64,000 nucleotides of DNA from Plantibacter sp050587525. Lineage in GTDB: Bacteria > Actinomycetota > Actinomycetes > Actinomycetales > Microbacteriaceae. A program made the position numbers and the translations under genes. Below are positions 53,253-61,745 of the stretch, one piece after another. Each line of letters starts with the position of its first letter. Position 1 is the stretch's first letter. The notes under the pieces were generated by a model. It did no database searches. It saw only the letters and a list, made by a program, of their open reading frames with translations, and was not told where the DNA came from. The stretch spans positions 1 through 64,000 of the forward strand of contig NZ_JBOBFT010000003.1 of NCBI RefSeq assembly GCF_050587525.1, written 5' to 3'.

Positions 53253-54965
53253 TCACCGCTTGAGGAGGTCCTCCCGCACGGACCGGCGCAGCACCTTGCC
53301 GATGAGCGAGGTGGGCAGGGCGTCGACCTCGTAGATGCGTCTCGGCACCTTGTACGGCGTGAGGATGCCGCGGGCGTAGGCGCGCAGCTCGTCGACGTCG
53401 AGGGTCGCACCCGGCGCGACGACGACGGCAGCGACGACGTCCTCCCCGGAGTGGGCGCTCGGCAGTCCGACGACCGCGACGTCGGTGACCGACGGGTGTC
53501 CGCGGAGGACCTGCTCGACCTCGGTCGGCGCGACGTTGAACCCGCCCGTGATGATGAGTTCCTTGATGCGGTCCACGACGGTGAGGAACCCTTCGGCATC
53601 GAGGGTCACGATGTCGCCCGTGCGGAACCAGCCGCCGGGCAGGAGGACCGCGGCGGTCTCCTCGGGCTTGTTGTAGTAGCCCTGGAACACCTGCGGTCCA
53701 CGGACGAGGAGTTCGCCGGCCTCGCCGGGCGCGCGATCGACGGTGGGGTCCTCCGGGTCGACGACCCGGACGTCCGTTCCGGGGAGCGGGAGCCCGATCG
53801 TGCCTGGCTTCCGGCCGTCCGACACGGGGTTCGCGGAGATGACGGGCGAGCACTCCGACAGGCCGTAGCCCTCCACGAGGTAGCCGCCGGACGCGCGTTC
53901 GAACGGCACGACGAGTTCGTGGGGGAGCGCCATCGCGCCCGAGATCGCGATCTCCGTCCCGTGGAGCGAGACGCCCTGCTCCGTCGCCGCCTTGAGGAGC
54001 CGATCCGCGATGGGCGGCACGAGGGGGAGGAAGGTCGGAGGGCGCTTCTTGAGTACCTTCAGGACGAGGTCCGGGTCGAACTTCGGGAACAGCACGAGCC
54101 GTGAGCCCATGCTCATCGCGAAGGTGAGGCAGAGCGTGAGGCCGTACGCGTGGAACATCGGCAGCACGGCATAGACGACCGCTTCACCGCGCGTGACGGT
54201 GGGCACCCACGCCCGCGACTGCGCCGCGTTGGCGAGGAGGTTCGCGTGGGTGAGCGCCGCGCCCTTCGGGGAGCCGGTCGTCCCGCTCGTGTACTGGATG
54301 AGGGCGAGCGACGACGCCGCGGGCTTCGGGTGCTCCGGATCGAGCGGTGGTGCGGCGAGGACCTGCTCCCAGCGAATCGTGCCTGAGACGGGTGCGGTGA
54401 GCTGCGCCCGCGACGCCTTCGCCTTCGCGATGGGGAGTCGGAGGGCGAGGCGCATGCTCGCCGGCATCGCCCGGGTGATGTCGATGGAGATGAGCGAGGT
54501 CACGGCGAGGTCCGCCGGGAAGTCCTGCAGGTGCGGCACGACCGTGTCCCAGACGATCGCTGTCTTGGCCCGGTGGTCCTCGAACTGGTGGCGGAGCTCC
54601 TGCGGCGTGTAGAGCGGGTTGTGCTCGATGACGATCGCGCCGAGTCTCAGCACCGCGTAGAACGCGACGATGTGCTGCGGGCAGTTGGGCAGCATGATCG
54701 CGACGGGGTCACCGGCCTTCACTCCGAGGCGTCGGAGCCCTTCCGCGGCCCGAGCGATCTGCGCCGACAGCTCCGTGTAGTCGGTCGTGGCGCCGAAGAA
54801 CTCGAGCGCGACGCCGTGCGGATAGCTCGCGGCGGACTTCTCGACGAGGTCACCGAGGCAGCCGGTCTCCTCGGGGATGTCCTGCGGCACGTTCTCCGCG
54901 TAACTGGCGAGCCAGGGGCGGTTCATCGAGTGGTCTGGTCCGGTGGCGTCATCGCTGGATCTCAC
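53253..54965 (-). CDS. Long-chain fatty-acid-CoA ligase
   Basis: An AMP-forming acyl-CoA synthetase of 570 aa. The P-loop is IQYTSGTTGSPKGAALTH near residue 225; GYGLSECSPV near 370 and GGWFRTGDIV near 443 are the adenylate motifs, and the catalytic lysine is in TSLIGKVLRR near the end. GTG at 54965 gives the longest form; ATG at 54926 (MNRPWLASYAENVP) is a good alternative. It is divergent from gatC. Fatty-acid activation for lipid synthesis or degradation is likely. Confidence 0.93.
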   Translation of the reverse strand: MRSSDDATGPDHSMNRPWLASYAENVPQDIPEETGCLGDLVEKSAASYPHGVALEFFGATTDYTELSAQIARAAEGLRRLGVKAGDPVAIMLPNCPQHIVAFYAVLRLGAIVIEHNPLYTPQELRHQFEDHRAKTAIVWDTVVPHLQDFPADLAVTSLISIDITRAMPASMRLALRLPIAKAKASRAQLTAPVSGTIRWEQVLAAPPLDPEHPKPAASSLALIQYTSGTTGSPKGAALTHANLLANAAQSRAWVPTVTRGEAVVYAVLPMFHAYGLTLCLTFAMSMGSRLVLFPKFDPDLVLKVLKKRPPTFLPLVPPIADRLLKAATEQGVSLHGTEIAISGAMALPHELVVPFERASGGYLVEGYGLSECSPVISANPVSDGRKPGTIGLPLPGTDVRVVDPEDPTVDRAPGEAGELLVRGPQVFQGYYNKPEETAAVLLPGGWFRTGDIVTLDAEGFLTVVDRIKELIITGGFNVAPTEVEQVLRGHPSVTDVAVVGLPSAHSGEDVVAAVVVAPGATLDVDELRAYARGILTPYKVPRRIYEVDALPTSLIGKVLRRSVREDLLKR

Positions 54966-55068
54966 GGGGTCAACCCTACGCGGAGCACGCCGTTCCGTGC
55001 GGAACCCCGGCGGCTGTCTTGGACGAATAGACTGGAGTCACCGCCACCGCTACACGTACGGGAGACGC

Positions 55069-55368
55069 ATGTCTGAAATCACCTCCGAGCAGGTCGCGCA
55101 TCTCGCGAACCTCGCCCGGATCGCCCTGACTCAGGACGAGATCGATCACCTCACCACCGAACTCGACACCATCGTCGACAGCATCGCCAAGGTGCAGGAG
55201 GTCGCGACGCCTGACGTACCGGCCACCAGCCACCCCATCCCGCTGGAGAACGTCTACCGGGACGATATCGTGGGCAACACGCTCACGGTCGAGCAGGCGC
55301 TGCAGAACGCGCCGGAGTCCGCCGACAGCCGCTTCAAGGTGTCCGCGATCCTGGGAGAAGAACAGTGA
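55069..55368 (+). CDS. gatC: Asp/Glu-tRNA amidotransferase subunit C
   Basis: GatC stabilises the GatAB complex that amidates misacylated Asp-tRNA(Asn) and Glu-tRNA(Gln). The 99-aa protein begins ITSEQVAHLANLARIAL and has the conserved VQEVATPDVPATSHPIPLEN. ATG at 55069 has GGGAG upstream. GatA overlaps its stop by GTGA. The presence of gatCAB implies indirect synthesis of Gln-tRNA and perhaps Asn-tRNA. Confidence 0.95.
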   Translation: MSEITSEQVAHLANLARIALTQDEIDHLTTELDTIVDSIAKVQEVATPDVPATSHPIPLENVYRDDIVGNTLTVEQALQNAPESADSRFKVSAILGEEQ

Positions 55369-56876
55369 CCGACCTCATCCGCCTGACCGCCGCCGAACTC
55401 TCGGCCAAGCTCTCCTCCGGTGAGGTGTCGAGCGTCGAGGCCACCCAGGCCCACCTCGACCGCATCGCCCAGGTCGACGGCGACGTCCACGCCTTCCTCC
55501 ACGTCTCCGACCACGCTCTGAGCGTCGCAGCCGACATCGACGCACGTCGCGCAGCCGGCGAGCAGCTCGGTGAACTCGCCGGTGTGCCGCTCGCCATCAA
55601 GGACGTGCTCGTCACGACCGACATGCCGTCCACGTCCGGCAGCAAGATCCTCGAGAACTACATGTCGCCGTTCGATGCGACGGTCGTCGCCCGCTCGCGC
55701 GCAGCCGGTCTCGTGCCGCTCGGCAAGACGAACATGGACGAGTTCGCGATGGGCTCCAGCACGGAGCACTCCGCGTACGGCCCCACCCACAACCCGTGGG
55801 ACCTCGATCGGATCCCCGGCGGTTCCGGGGGTGGCTCCGCGGCCGCCGTAGCCGCGTTCGAAGCGCCCATCGCGCTCGGCAGCGACACCGGCGGATCGAT
55901 TCGTCAGCCCGCCCACGTCACGGGAACGGTCGGCGTGAAGCCAACGTACGGCGCGGTCAGCCGCTACGGAGCCATCGCGCTCGCCTCCTCGCTCGACCAG
56001 GTCGGTCCCGTCAGCCGCACGGTCCTCGACGCAGGGCTCCTGCAGGACGTCATCGCCGGACACGACGCCCTCGACTCGACATCCCTCACGGACGTCTGGC
56101 CGTCGATGGCCGCAGCCGCCCGCGAGGGCGCCACGGGCCAGGTCCTCAAGGGCCTCCGCGTCGGCGTCGTCAAGGAACTCAACGGTGAAGGCTTCCAGGC
56201 CGGCGTCAAGAGCCGCTTCCAGGAAGCGCTCGCGGTCCTCGAGGCGAACGGCGCCGAGATCGTCGAGGTGAACGCTCCCCACTTCGAGTACGCGGTCGCC
56301 GCGTACTACCTCATCCTCCCCGCGGAAGCGTCCAGCAACCTGGCCAAGTTCGACTCCGTGCGCTTCGGCATGCGGGTCACGCCCCAGGGCGGCGGCACGG
56401 TCGAGCAGGTCATGGCCGCGACGCGCGAGGCCGGTTTCGGCCCGGAGGTCAAGCGACGCATCATCCTCGGCACCTATGCGCTGAGCGCCGGTTACTACGA
56501 CGCGTACTACGGCAGCGCCCAGAAGGTGCGCACGCTCATCCAGCGCGACTTCGCCGCAGCGTTCGACCAGGTCGACGTCCTCGTCAGCCCCAGCGCGCCC
56601 ACCACGGCGTTCAAGCTCGGCGAACGCATCGACGACCCGCTCGCGATGTACCTCAACGACGTCACGACGATCCCGGCGAACCTCGCCGGCATCCCCGGCA
56701 TCAGCGTCCCCATCGGCCTCGCGCCGGAGGACGGCCTGCCGGTCGGCATCCAGTTCATGGCTCCCGCGAGGGAAGATGCCCGGCTCTACCGGGTGGGGGC
56801 GGCGCTCGAAGCGCTGCTCGAAGGGCAGTGGGGACACACGCTCATCTCGCAGGCACCGACTCTCGGAGGGAAGTAG
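55365..56876 (+). CDS. gatA: Asp/Glu-tRNA amidotransferase subunit A
   Basis: GatA is the amidase that frees ammonia from glutamine. The 503-aa amidase-signature protein has the catalytic lysine in AIKDVLVTTDMPSTSGSK near residue 77, the Gly-Ser core PGGSGGGSAAAVAA near 150, and the nucleophile serine in GSDTGGSIRQPA near 175. The start is GTG at 55365, overlapping the gatC stop. GatB starts three bases after its stop. Confidence 0.97.
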   Translation: MTDLIRLTAAELSAKLSSGEVSSVEATQAHLDRIAQVDGDVHAFLHVSDHALSVAADIDARRAAGEQLGELAGVPLAIKDVLVTTDMPSTSGSKILENYMSPFDATVVARSRAAGLVPLGKTNMDEFAMGSSTEHSAYGPTHNPWDLDRIPGGSGGGSAAAVAAFEAPIALGSDTGGSIRQPAHVTGTVGVKPTYGAVSRYGAIALASSLDQVGPVSRTVLDAGLLQDVIAGHDALDSTSLTDVWPSMAAAAREGATGQVLKGLRVGVVKELNGEGFQAGVKSRFQEALAVLEANGAEIVEVNAPHFEYAVAAYYLILPAEASSNLAKFDSVRFGMRVTPQGGGTVEQVMAATREAGFGPEVKRRIILGTYALSAGYYDAYYGSAQKVRTLIQRDFAAAFDQVDVLVSPSAPTTAFKLGERIDDPLAMYLNDVTTIPANLAGIPGISVPIGLAPEDGLPVGIQFMAPAREDARLYRVGAALEALLEGQWGHTLISQAPTLGGK

Positions 56877-56879
56877 AAC

Positions 56880-58388
56880 ATGGCGAAGGACGCACTCCTG
56901 TCCTACGAGGAAGCGCTCGAACTGTACGAGCCGGTCCTCGGCTTCGAGGTCCACGTGGAACTCAACACCAAGACGAAGATGTTCTCGTCGGCGCCCAACG
57001 GCTTCGGCGACGCACCCAACACGAACATCTCGCCCGTGTGCCTCGGCCTCCCCGGTTCGCTGCCCGTCGTGAACGAGCAGGCTGTGCGCTACTCGATCAG
57101 CCTGGGCCTCGCGCTCGGCTGCTCGATCGCACCGTCGAGCCGTTTCGCCCGGAAGAACTACTTCTACCCCGACCTCGCGAAGAACTACCAGATCTCGCAG
57201 TTCGACGAGCCGATCGCCTTCGAGGGGTCCGTCGACGTCGAGCTCGCGGACGGCACCATCGTGACCGTGCCGATCGAGCGCGCGCACATGGAGGAGGACG
57301 CCGGCAAGCTCACGCACATCGGCGGTTCGACCGGCCGCATCCAGGGCGCCGAGTACTCGCTCGTCGACTACAACCGCGCTGGTGTGCCGCTCGTGGAGAT
57401 CGTCACGAAGCCCATCTACGGCACCGAGCACCGTGCGCCGGAGATCGCGAAGGCGTACGTCTCCGCGATCCGCGACATCGTCGTGGCGCTCGGCATCTCC
57501 GACGCCAAGATGGAGCGCGGCAACCTGCGGTGCGACGCGAACATCTCCCTGCGCCCCCGCGGCCAGGAGAAGCTCGGCACGCGCACGGAGACGAAGAACG
57601 TCAACTCGCTCCGCTCCGTCGAGCGTGCCGTGCGGTACGAGATCCAGCGTCAGGCCGCCATCCTCAAGGCCGGTGGTTCGATCACGCAGGAGACCCGTCA
57701 CTGGCACGAGGACACTGGAGCCACATCCGCCGGTCGACCGAAGAGCGATGCCGACGACTACCGGTACTTCCCGGAGCCCGACCTGCTGCCCGTCGTGCCC
57801 TCGCCGGAACTGATCGAGGAACTGCGCGCAGCACTGCCGGAGGCGCCCGCGATCCGTCGCCGTCGTCTGAAAGGCGAGTGGGGCTTCACCGACCTCGAGT
57901 TCCAGGACGTCGTCAACGGCGGTCTGCTGAACGAGATCACCGCGACCGTCGCCGCCGGCGCGAGCCCAGCGGCTGCGCGCAAGTGGTGGACGGGTGAGAT
58001 CTCGCGTCTCGCGAACCAGCAGGACGTCGAGGCGTCCACGCTCGTCTCGCCCGAGCACGTCGCGGAGCTCGCCGGGCTCATCGAAGCAGGGGAACTCACC
58101 GACAAGCTCGCCCGTCAGGTGCTCGAGGGCGTCATCGCGGGCGAAGGCGGGCCGGCCGATGTCGTGAAGTCGCGTGGACTCGCTGTCGTCTCGGACGACG
58201 GTGCGCTCATCGCCGCCATCGATGAGGCGCTCGCTTCGCAGCCCGACGTCATGGCGAAGATCCGCGACGGCAAGGTGCAGGCCGCCGGTGCCGTCATCGG
58301 TGCCGTCATGAAGGCCATGCGCGGCCAAGCCGATGCGGCTCGTGTTCGCGAACTCGTCCTGGAGCGGGCTGCCGCCACGGCTGAGTAG
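56880..58388 (+). CDS. gatB: Asp/Glu-tRNA amidotransferase subunit B
   Basis: GatB binds the tRNA and phosphorylates the misacylated amino acid. The 502-aa protein has GFEVHVELNTKTKMFS near residue 20, GLPGSLPVVNEQAV, ARKNYFYPDLAKNYQISQ, and ends with the YqeY/GatB tail domain (IRDGKVQAAGAVIGAVMK). The ATG at 56880 follows GGAGGG. It ends the gatCAB operon and is followed by a repeat block. Confidence 0.97.
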   Translation: MAKDALLSYEEALELYEPVLGFEVHVELNTKTKMFSSAPNGFGDAPNTNISPVCLGLPGSLPVVNEQAVRYSISLGLALGCSIAPSSRFARKNYFYPDLAKNYQISQFDEPIAFEGSVDVELADGTIVTVPIERAHMEEDAGKLTHIGGSTGRIQGAEYSLVDYNRAGVPLVEIVTKPIYGTEHRAPEIAKAYVSAIRDIVVALGISDAKMERGNLRCDANISLRPRGQEKLGTRTETKNVNSLRSVERAVRYEIQRQAAILKAGGSITQETRHWHEDTGATSAGRPKSDADDYRYFPEPDLLPVVPSPELIEELRAALPEAPAIRRRRLKGEWGFTDLEFQDVVNGGLLNEITATVAAGASPAAARKWWTGEISRLANQQDVEASTLVSPEHVAELAGLIEAGELTDKLARQVLEGVIAGEGGPADVVKSRGLAVVSDDGALIAAIDEALASQPDVMAKIRDGKVQAAGAVIGAVMKAMRGQADAARVRELVLERAAATAE

Positions 58389-58395
58389 TCGCTGC

Positions 58396-58413
58396 GGCCG
58401 TTGAACCACGGCC
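58396..58413 (+). terminator. Possible gatB terminator hairpin
   Basis: GGCCGT and ACGGCC flank a TGAACC loop seven bases after the gatB stop. There is no T tract and the stem is only 6 bp. Confidence 0.4.
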
Positions 58414-58424
58414 TCCGGGCCTGA

Positions 58425-58545
58425 GTCGCGGTATCCGGTCGCTGCGTCGCGGTATCCGGTCGCTGAGCTTGTCGAAGTGCGCACTTCGACAAGCTCAGTG
58501 ACCGGGCACTTCGACAAGCTCAGTGACCGGGGTTCAGTGACCGAG
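58425..58545. repeat. Dispersed palindromic repeat (locus 4), 50-bp near-perfect palindrome
   Basis: Two 20-base direct repeats, GTCGCGGTATCCGGTCGCTG, begin at 58425 and 58446 (21-bp period). The second leads into a 50-bp inverted repeat (58456-58505) with 25-base arms, no loop and a single G-T pair. Another core (58507-58530) and a TTCAGTGACCG fragment follow. The arrangement copies locus 1: 21-bp duplication, then hairpin. Here the flanking genes run in the same direction. Confidence 0.9.
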
Positions 58546-58573
58546 GCCCTGGCTCGGGCAACGACTGTGGGTC

Positions 58574-58579
58574 TAGACT
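58574..58579 (+). promoter_or_regulatory. Candidate leaderless -10 box of the gene at 58586
   Basis: TAGACT is followed by six bases and ATG at 58586. Confidence 0.55.
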
Positions 58580-58585
58580 GCTCCC

Positions 58586-59182
58586 ATGCTGGTGGAAGGC
58601 ACCATTCGCTGGCAGGTCACGGAGGACTGCCCTGTCGTGCTCCTCGTCGCCCTGGCGCTGCGGGAGATGGCAGGCCTCGGAGACACGTGCGCATCACATC
58701 TGCCGCCGGTGACACCGCTTCCCGGAGCGGTCGACGTCACCGGCATCGACCGCAAGCTCCTCGCGGCCCAATGGGACGGCTGGTGGGTCGGCATCGCGAG
58801 GCGCGACACCCGGCCATTCGTCGCCGAGGTCGCACCTCCGCACTTCTCCGCGTTCGATCGTGCGCTCGAACTTCAAGAACTCGCGTACCGCGCGTACGCG
58901 GACGCGCTCGTCTGGGCGGATGAGCGCCATCACGAGTACGCGGTCGCGCTCGACTCGCGGCAGCCCTCACGGCTGCGCGACGTCTACGACCTCATCCGCG
59001 AGCGACAGTTCGAACTGCGCCGCCAGTCGAGTTCCTTCCGCATCGACCTCGAAGTGCTCCCGATCTCGGTGACCGGCGCGTGGGTCGTCGCACCAGACAC
59101 GATCGTCGTGAGCGAGACGTTGCGCGACGACCGTGACGGCTTCCGCGAGTGGCTGCGGCCCCTCATCCACGGGCTCGTGTGA
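58586..59182 (+). CDS. Uncharacterised conserved protein
   Basis: A 198-aa soluble protein rich in Arg and aromatic residues, with RALELQELAYRAYADALVWAD in the middle and a C-terminal alternating beta region. No signal peptide, membrane segment or known catalytic motif is seen. The family is not recognised. ATG at 58586 is six bases after TAGACT, so it probably has its own leaderless transcript after the gatB repeat block. It converges on the MDMPI-fold gene. Confidence 0.75.
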   Translation: MLVEGTIRWQVTEDCPVVLLVALALREMAGLGDTCASHLPPVTPLPGAVDVTGIDRKLLAAQWDGWWVGIARRDTRPFVAEVAPPHFSAFDRALELQELAYRAYADALVWADERHHEYAVALDSRQPSRLRDVYDLIRERQFELRRQSSSFRIDLEVLPISVTGAWVVAPDTIVVSETLRDDRDGFREWLRPLIHGLV

Positions 59183-59200
59183 CGGCGTCCGCCGCGGGTT

Positions 59201-59785
59201 CTAGGAGGTCGGGAGCGGGCGCGCCGTCCGCACGTCGCGTCCCGTGAGCGCGAGCAGCTGTGACTGCAACGGAGCGTCCTCGCCGAGCTCGACGCGCGTC
59301 GCGAAGAGTCCGCTCGCCTCGAGCGTGTCCTGCTGCGGCGCGAAGACCGTCCACACGGCCTCGACGAGCTCGTCCGGCAGCTCCTCCTCGAAGCCGGTCG
59401 CGCGTGCCAGATCCCACGTGTGGATCGTGACGTCGGAGACCTGCTCCTTGAGGTAGTGGTGCACGCTCACGGTGTCGTAGGACAGGTGCACCTTGGCGGT
59501 GGGCTTCACGCGGAGCCAGGCTGCACGGGCCTGGGCGGCGTAGCGCTCCCACTCGGCGCGCAGGTCGTCCGAGAGCGGCTTGATGAGCGCCGTCGCCTGG
59601 CGAACCGTGATGCCGCCGAGGAGCGGATCGATCCACTGCTGTTCCTCGATGACGTGCTCGACGAGCTGCCTCGTGGTCCAGTCCGTGTCCGGGGTCTCGC
59701 CGTTCCAGTCGACGACGGCGTCGAGACGCCTCCCGAACTCGTCGTTCGCGAGCTGCTGCATGTGGAGCCAGTCGATTTCAGTCAC
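59201..59785 (-). CDS. DinB/MDMPI-fold metal-binding protein (TIGR03086-like)
   Basis: A 194-aa protein of the mycothiol-dependent maleylpyruvate isomerase-like four-helix fold. Matches are DTDWTTRQLVEHVIEEQQW near residue 33, with a histidine that could bind metal, SVHHYLKEQVSDVTIHTWDLARATG near 107, and ELVEAVWTVFAPQ. The last two histidines complete a likely metal site. The thiol cofactor and substrate are unknown; mycothiol is plausible in this clade. It is divergent from dinB. Confidence 0.87.
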   Translation of the reverse strand: MTEIDWLHMQQLANDEFGRRLDAVVDWNGETPDTDWTTRQLVEHVIEEQQWIDPLLGGITVRQATALIKPLSDDLRAEWERYAAQARAAWLRVKPTAKVHLSYDTVSVHHYLKEQVSDVTIHTWDLARATGFEEELPDELVEAVWTVFAPQQDTLEASGLFATRVELGEDAPLQSQLLALTGRDVRTARPLPTS

Positions 59786-59890
59786 AGACGCACCTTTCCT
59801 TGCTCACTCCAACGTGTCCCGTCGGCGTGCATTCCGAGTCCAGTATCGCTCACAGCGCACCCTGGAGCGATCGATGTCGGCGGCCGCTGG

Positions 59891-59896
59891 GACAAT
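59891..59896 (+). promoter_or_regulatory. Candidate leaderless -10 box of dinB
   Basis: GACAAT is followed by six bases and ATG at 59903. No LexA box is visible nearby. Confidence 0.4.
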
Positions 59897-59902
59897 GGAG
59901 GC

Positions 59903-61183
59903 ATGAGTCGTCAGGATGGGGCATCGAGGCGTGTCTCCGACACCTCCGCGGACGACAGCGCCACCCACATCATGCACGTCGACATGGACGCGTTCTTCGT
60001 CTCCGTGGAGCTCCTGCAACGCCCGGACCTGCGTGGGCAGCCCATCATCGTCGGCCATCGTGAGGGTCGCTCGGTCGTGACCTCGGCCAGCTATGAGGCC
60101 AGACGGTACGGGGTGCGAGCCGCCATGCCGGTCTCACAGGCGCTGCGGCTCTGTCCGGGCGCGTACGTGCTCGAGCCCCACCACGGCCAGTACCGGAAGT
60201 ACTCGGATCTCGTGATGCAGGTCTTCGAGTCGGTCACGCCTCTCGTGGAGCCGCTCAGCATCGACGAGGCCTTCCTGGACATCTCCGGCGCGATCAAGCT
60301 CATGGGACGCCCCATGGAGATCGCGCGGATCGTCAAGGAGCGGGTGTTCCAGGCGACGGGCCTGCCGTGCTCGGTGGGCATCGCCGCCACGAAGTACGTC
60401 GCCAAACTCGCCTCAGGGTTGTCGAAACCCGATGGTTTGCTCGTCGTGCCCGCTGCAGACACGGTGTCGTTCCTGCAACCGTTGCCGGTCGGTGCGCTGT
60501 GGGGCGTCGGCGGGAAGACGGAGGAAGCGCTCGTCGGGCGGGGCATCCGCACGGTGGGCGATGTCTCCACAACGCCGCTGTCCGTGCTGCAGCGCGCCGT
60601 CGGCGAGGCCACAGGCAGGAAGCTCCTCGAACTCGCGAGCGGCCTCGACCCGCGGGAGGTCACGACCGTGCGCCGCGAGAAGAGCGTCAGCCACGAGGTC
60701 ACGTTCGACACCGATATCGCCGATCCGGCCCTGGTCCGTCGGGAGATCCTGAATCTGTCGCACCTCGTGGCCGTTCGCCTCCGCCGGGGCGGGTTCGCTG
60801 GCCGGACGGTCGGCATCCGCGTCCGATACGAGGACTTCTCGGTCGTCTCGCGCTCGCGCACGCTCGGCGAGCCGACCAACGTCGGACGACGCCTGTACGA
60901 GGAGGCGGTCTCCCTCTTCGATGCGCTCGACCGCAAAGGGCAACTCGTGCGTCTCGTCGGCGTCAAAGTCGAACAGCTCATCGACGACGCCGATGCCGTG
61001 TCCGCGCTGTGGGACCCCGACGAGGAGTGGCGAGACGCGGAAGCGACGATCGATCGCGTGTCCAATCGCTTCGGTGACCACGCGATCGCTCCCGCATCGC
61101 TCCTCGGCAAACCACGACGCCGTGGGCTCGGCCGTCCGGGCGACAGCGTGGGGCGCGCGGAGGACGGCTCCCAGGAACGTTGA
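59903..61183 (+). CDS. dinB: DNA polymerase IV
   Basis: A Y-family translesion polymerase. The 426-aa protein has an N-terminal extension of about 22 residues, then IMHVDMDAFFVSVELLQRP (first metal aspartates), SASYEARRYGVRAAMP, SIDEAFLDISG (catalytic Asp-Glu) and the helix-hairpin-helix region GVGGKTEEALVGRGIRTVGD. The little-finger domain covers about 270-380. I see no clear clamp-binding QxxLF at the end. No SOS box was found upstream, so damage induction is not shown. ATG 59903 is six bases after GACAAT. Confidence 0.95.
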   Translation: MSRQDGASRRVSDTSADDSATHIMHVDMDAFFVSVELLQRPDLRGQPIIVGHREGRSVVTSASYEARRYGVRAAMPVSQALRLCPGAYVLEPHHGQYRKYSDLVMQVFESVTPLVEPLSIDEAFLDISGAIKLMGRPMEIARIVKERVFQATGLPCSVGIAATKYVAKLASGLSKPDGLLVVPAADTVSFLQPLPVGALWGVGGKTEEALVGRGIRTVGDVSTTPLSVLQRAVGEATGRKLLELASGLDPREVTTVRREKSVSHEVTFDTDIADPALVRREILNLSHLVAVRLRRGGFAGRTVGIRVRYEDFSVVSRSRTLGEPTNVGRRLYEEAVSLFDALDRKGQLVRLVGVKVEQLIDDADAVSALWDPDEEWRDAEATIDRVSNRFGDHAIAPASLLGKPRRRGLGRPGDSVGRAEDGSQER

Positions 61184-61235
61184 GCGATCATCGTTGCCAC
61201 GCGCATCCCTCCTTGGTGATCGAACACCTGCGGGG

Positions 61236-61241
61236 TAGCGT
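61236..61241 (+). promoter_or_regulatory. Candidate leaderless -10 box of the gerW-like gene
   Basis: TAGCGT is followed by six bases and ATG at 61248. Confidence 0.5.
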
Positions 61242-61247
61242 GGCAGC

Positions 61248-61577
61248 ATGACGAATCTCGTGTTGAAACTTGCGGAACAGGCCAAGGGCATCGGCGTCAC
61301 GGCGGCCTACGGGGAGCAGCAGGACGTCGACGGCGTGAAGCTCGTCCCCGTCGCCCTCTCGTACTACGGTTTCGGCGCCGGCAGTGAAGGCGATGCGGAT
61401 GACGCGGCTGGCGGCGGTGGTGGCGGCGGACTCTCGGTTCCGGTCGGCGCGTACATCAAGACCCAGGACGGTTTGCGATTCGACCCCAACCTGATCTCGC
61501 TCATCGCCGTCGCCATCCCGTTCATCTGGGTGAGCGGCAAAGCGCTGTCGTCGATCATCAAGGCGCTCAAGAAGTAG
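61248..61577 (+). CDS. GerW/YtfJ-family protein
   Basis: A 109-aa protein related to the GerW (YtfJ) family, first known in Bacillus spores. It contains GVTAAYGEQQDVDGVKLVPVALSY and the glycine-rich stretch AAGGGGGGGLSVPVGAYI near residue 52, then a C-terminal hydrophobic segment (LISLIAVAIPFIWV) that may anchor it. This organism is presumably non-sporulating, so another role is likely. ATG 61248 follows TAGCGT by six bases. The TPP riboswitch begins 30 bases after its stop. Confidence 0.88.
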   Translation: MTNLVLKLAEQAKGIGVTAAYGEQQDVDGVKLVPVALSYYGFGAGSEGDADDAAGGGGGGGLSVPVGAYIKTQDGLRFDPNLISLIAVAIPFIWVSGKALSSIIKALKK

Positions 61578-61594
61578 CGGCCCGTCGCCGGGAC

Positions 61595-61741
61595 TATACT
61601 CGGTCACATCACGGGAGTCCGGTGAACCGGGCTGAGAGGAAGGTATCCGCCTTCGACCGTCGAACCTGATCTGGATCATGCCAGCGCAGGGAGACCATTT
61701 CTCACTACCCGTGCCCTCTTTTCCACAACAGGAAGGGCACG
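61595..61741 (+). ncRNA. TPP riboswitch with translational expression platform
   Basis: TATACT (61595-61600) is the likely -10, giving transcription near 61607. The THI element follows: CTGAGA (61632-61637), GAACCTGATCTGG (61662-61674), ATGCCAGCG (61678-61686) and CAGGGA (61687-61692). Downstream, CGTGCCCT (61710-61717) can pair with AGGGCACG (61734-61741), which covers part of the ribosome site GGAAGG (61731-61736) before the ykoE GTG at 61746. With thiamine pyrophosphate bound, the ribosome site would be hidden. The aptamer is certain by conserved sequence; the platform is inferred. Confidence 0.92.
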
Positions 61742-61745
61742 TATC

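Noticed and set aside
55254..58517. A 1087-residue minus-strand open frame opposite gatCAB
   Set aside because: It is a shadow that begins inside the repeat block and matches no family.
59786..59902. SOS (LexA) box upstream of dinB
   Set aside because: No GAAC-N4-GTTC or close variant was found in the intergenic region.
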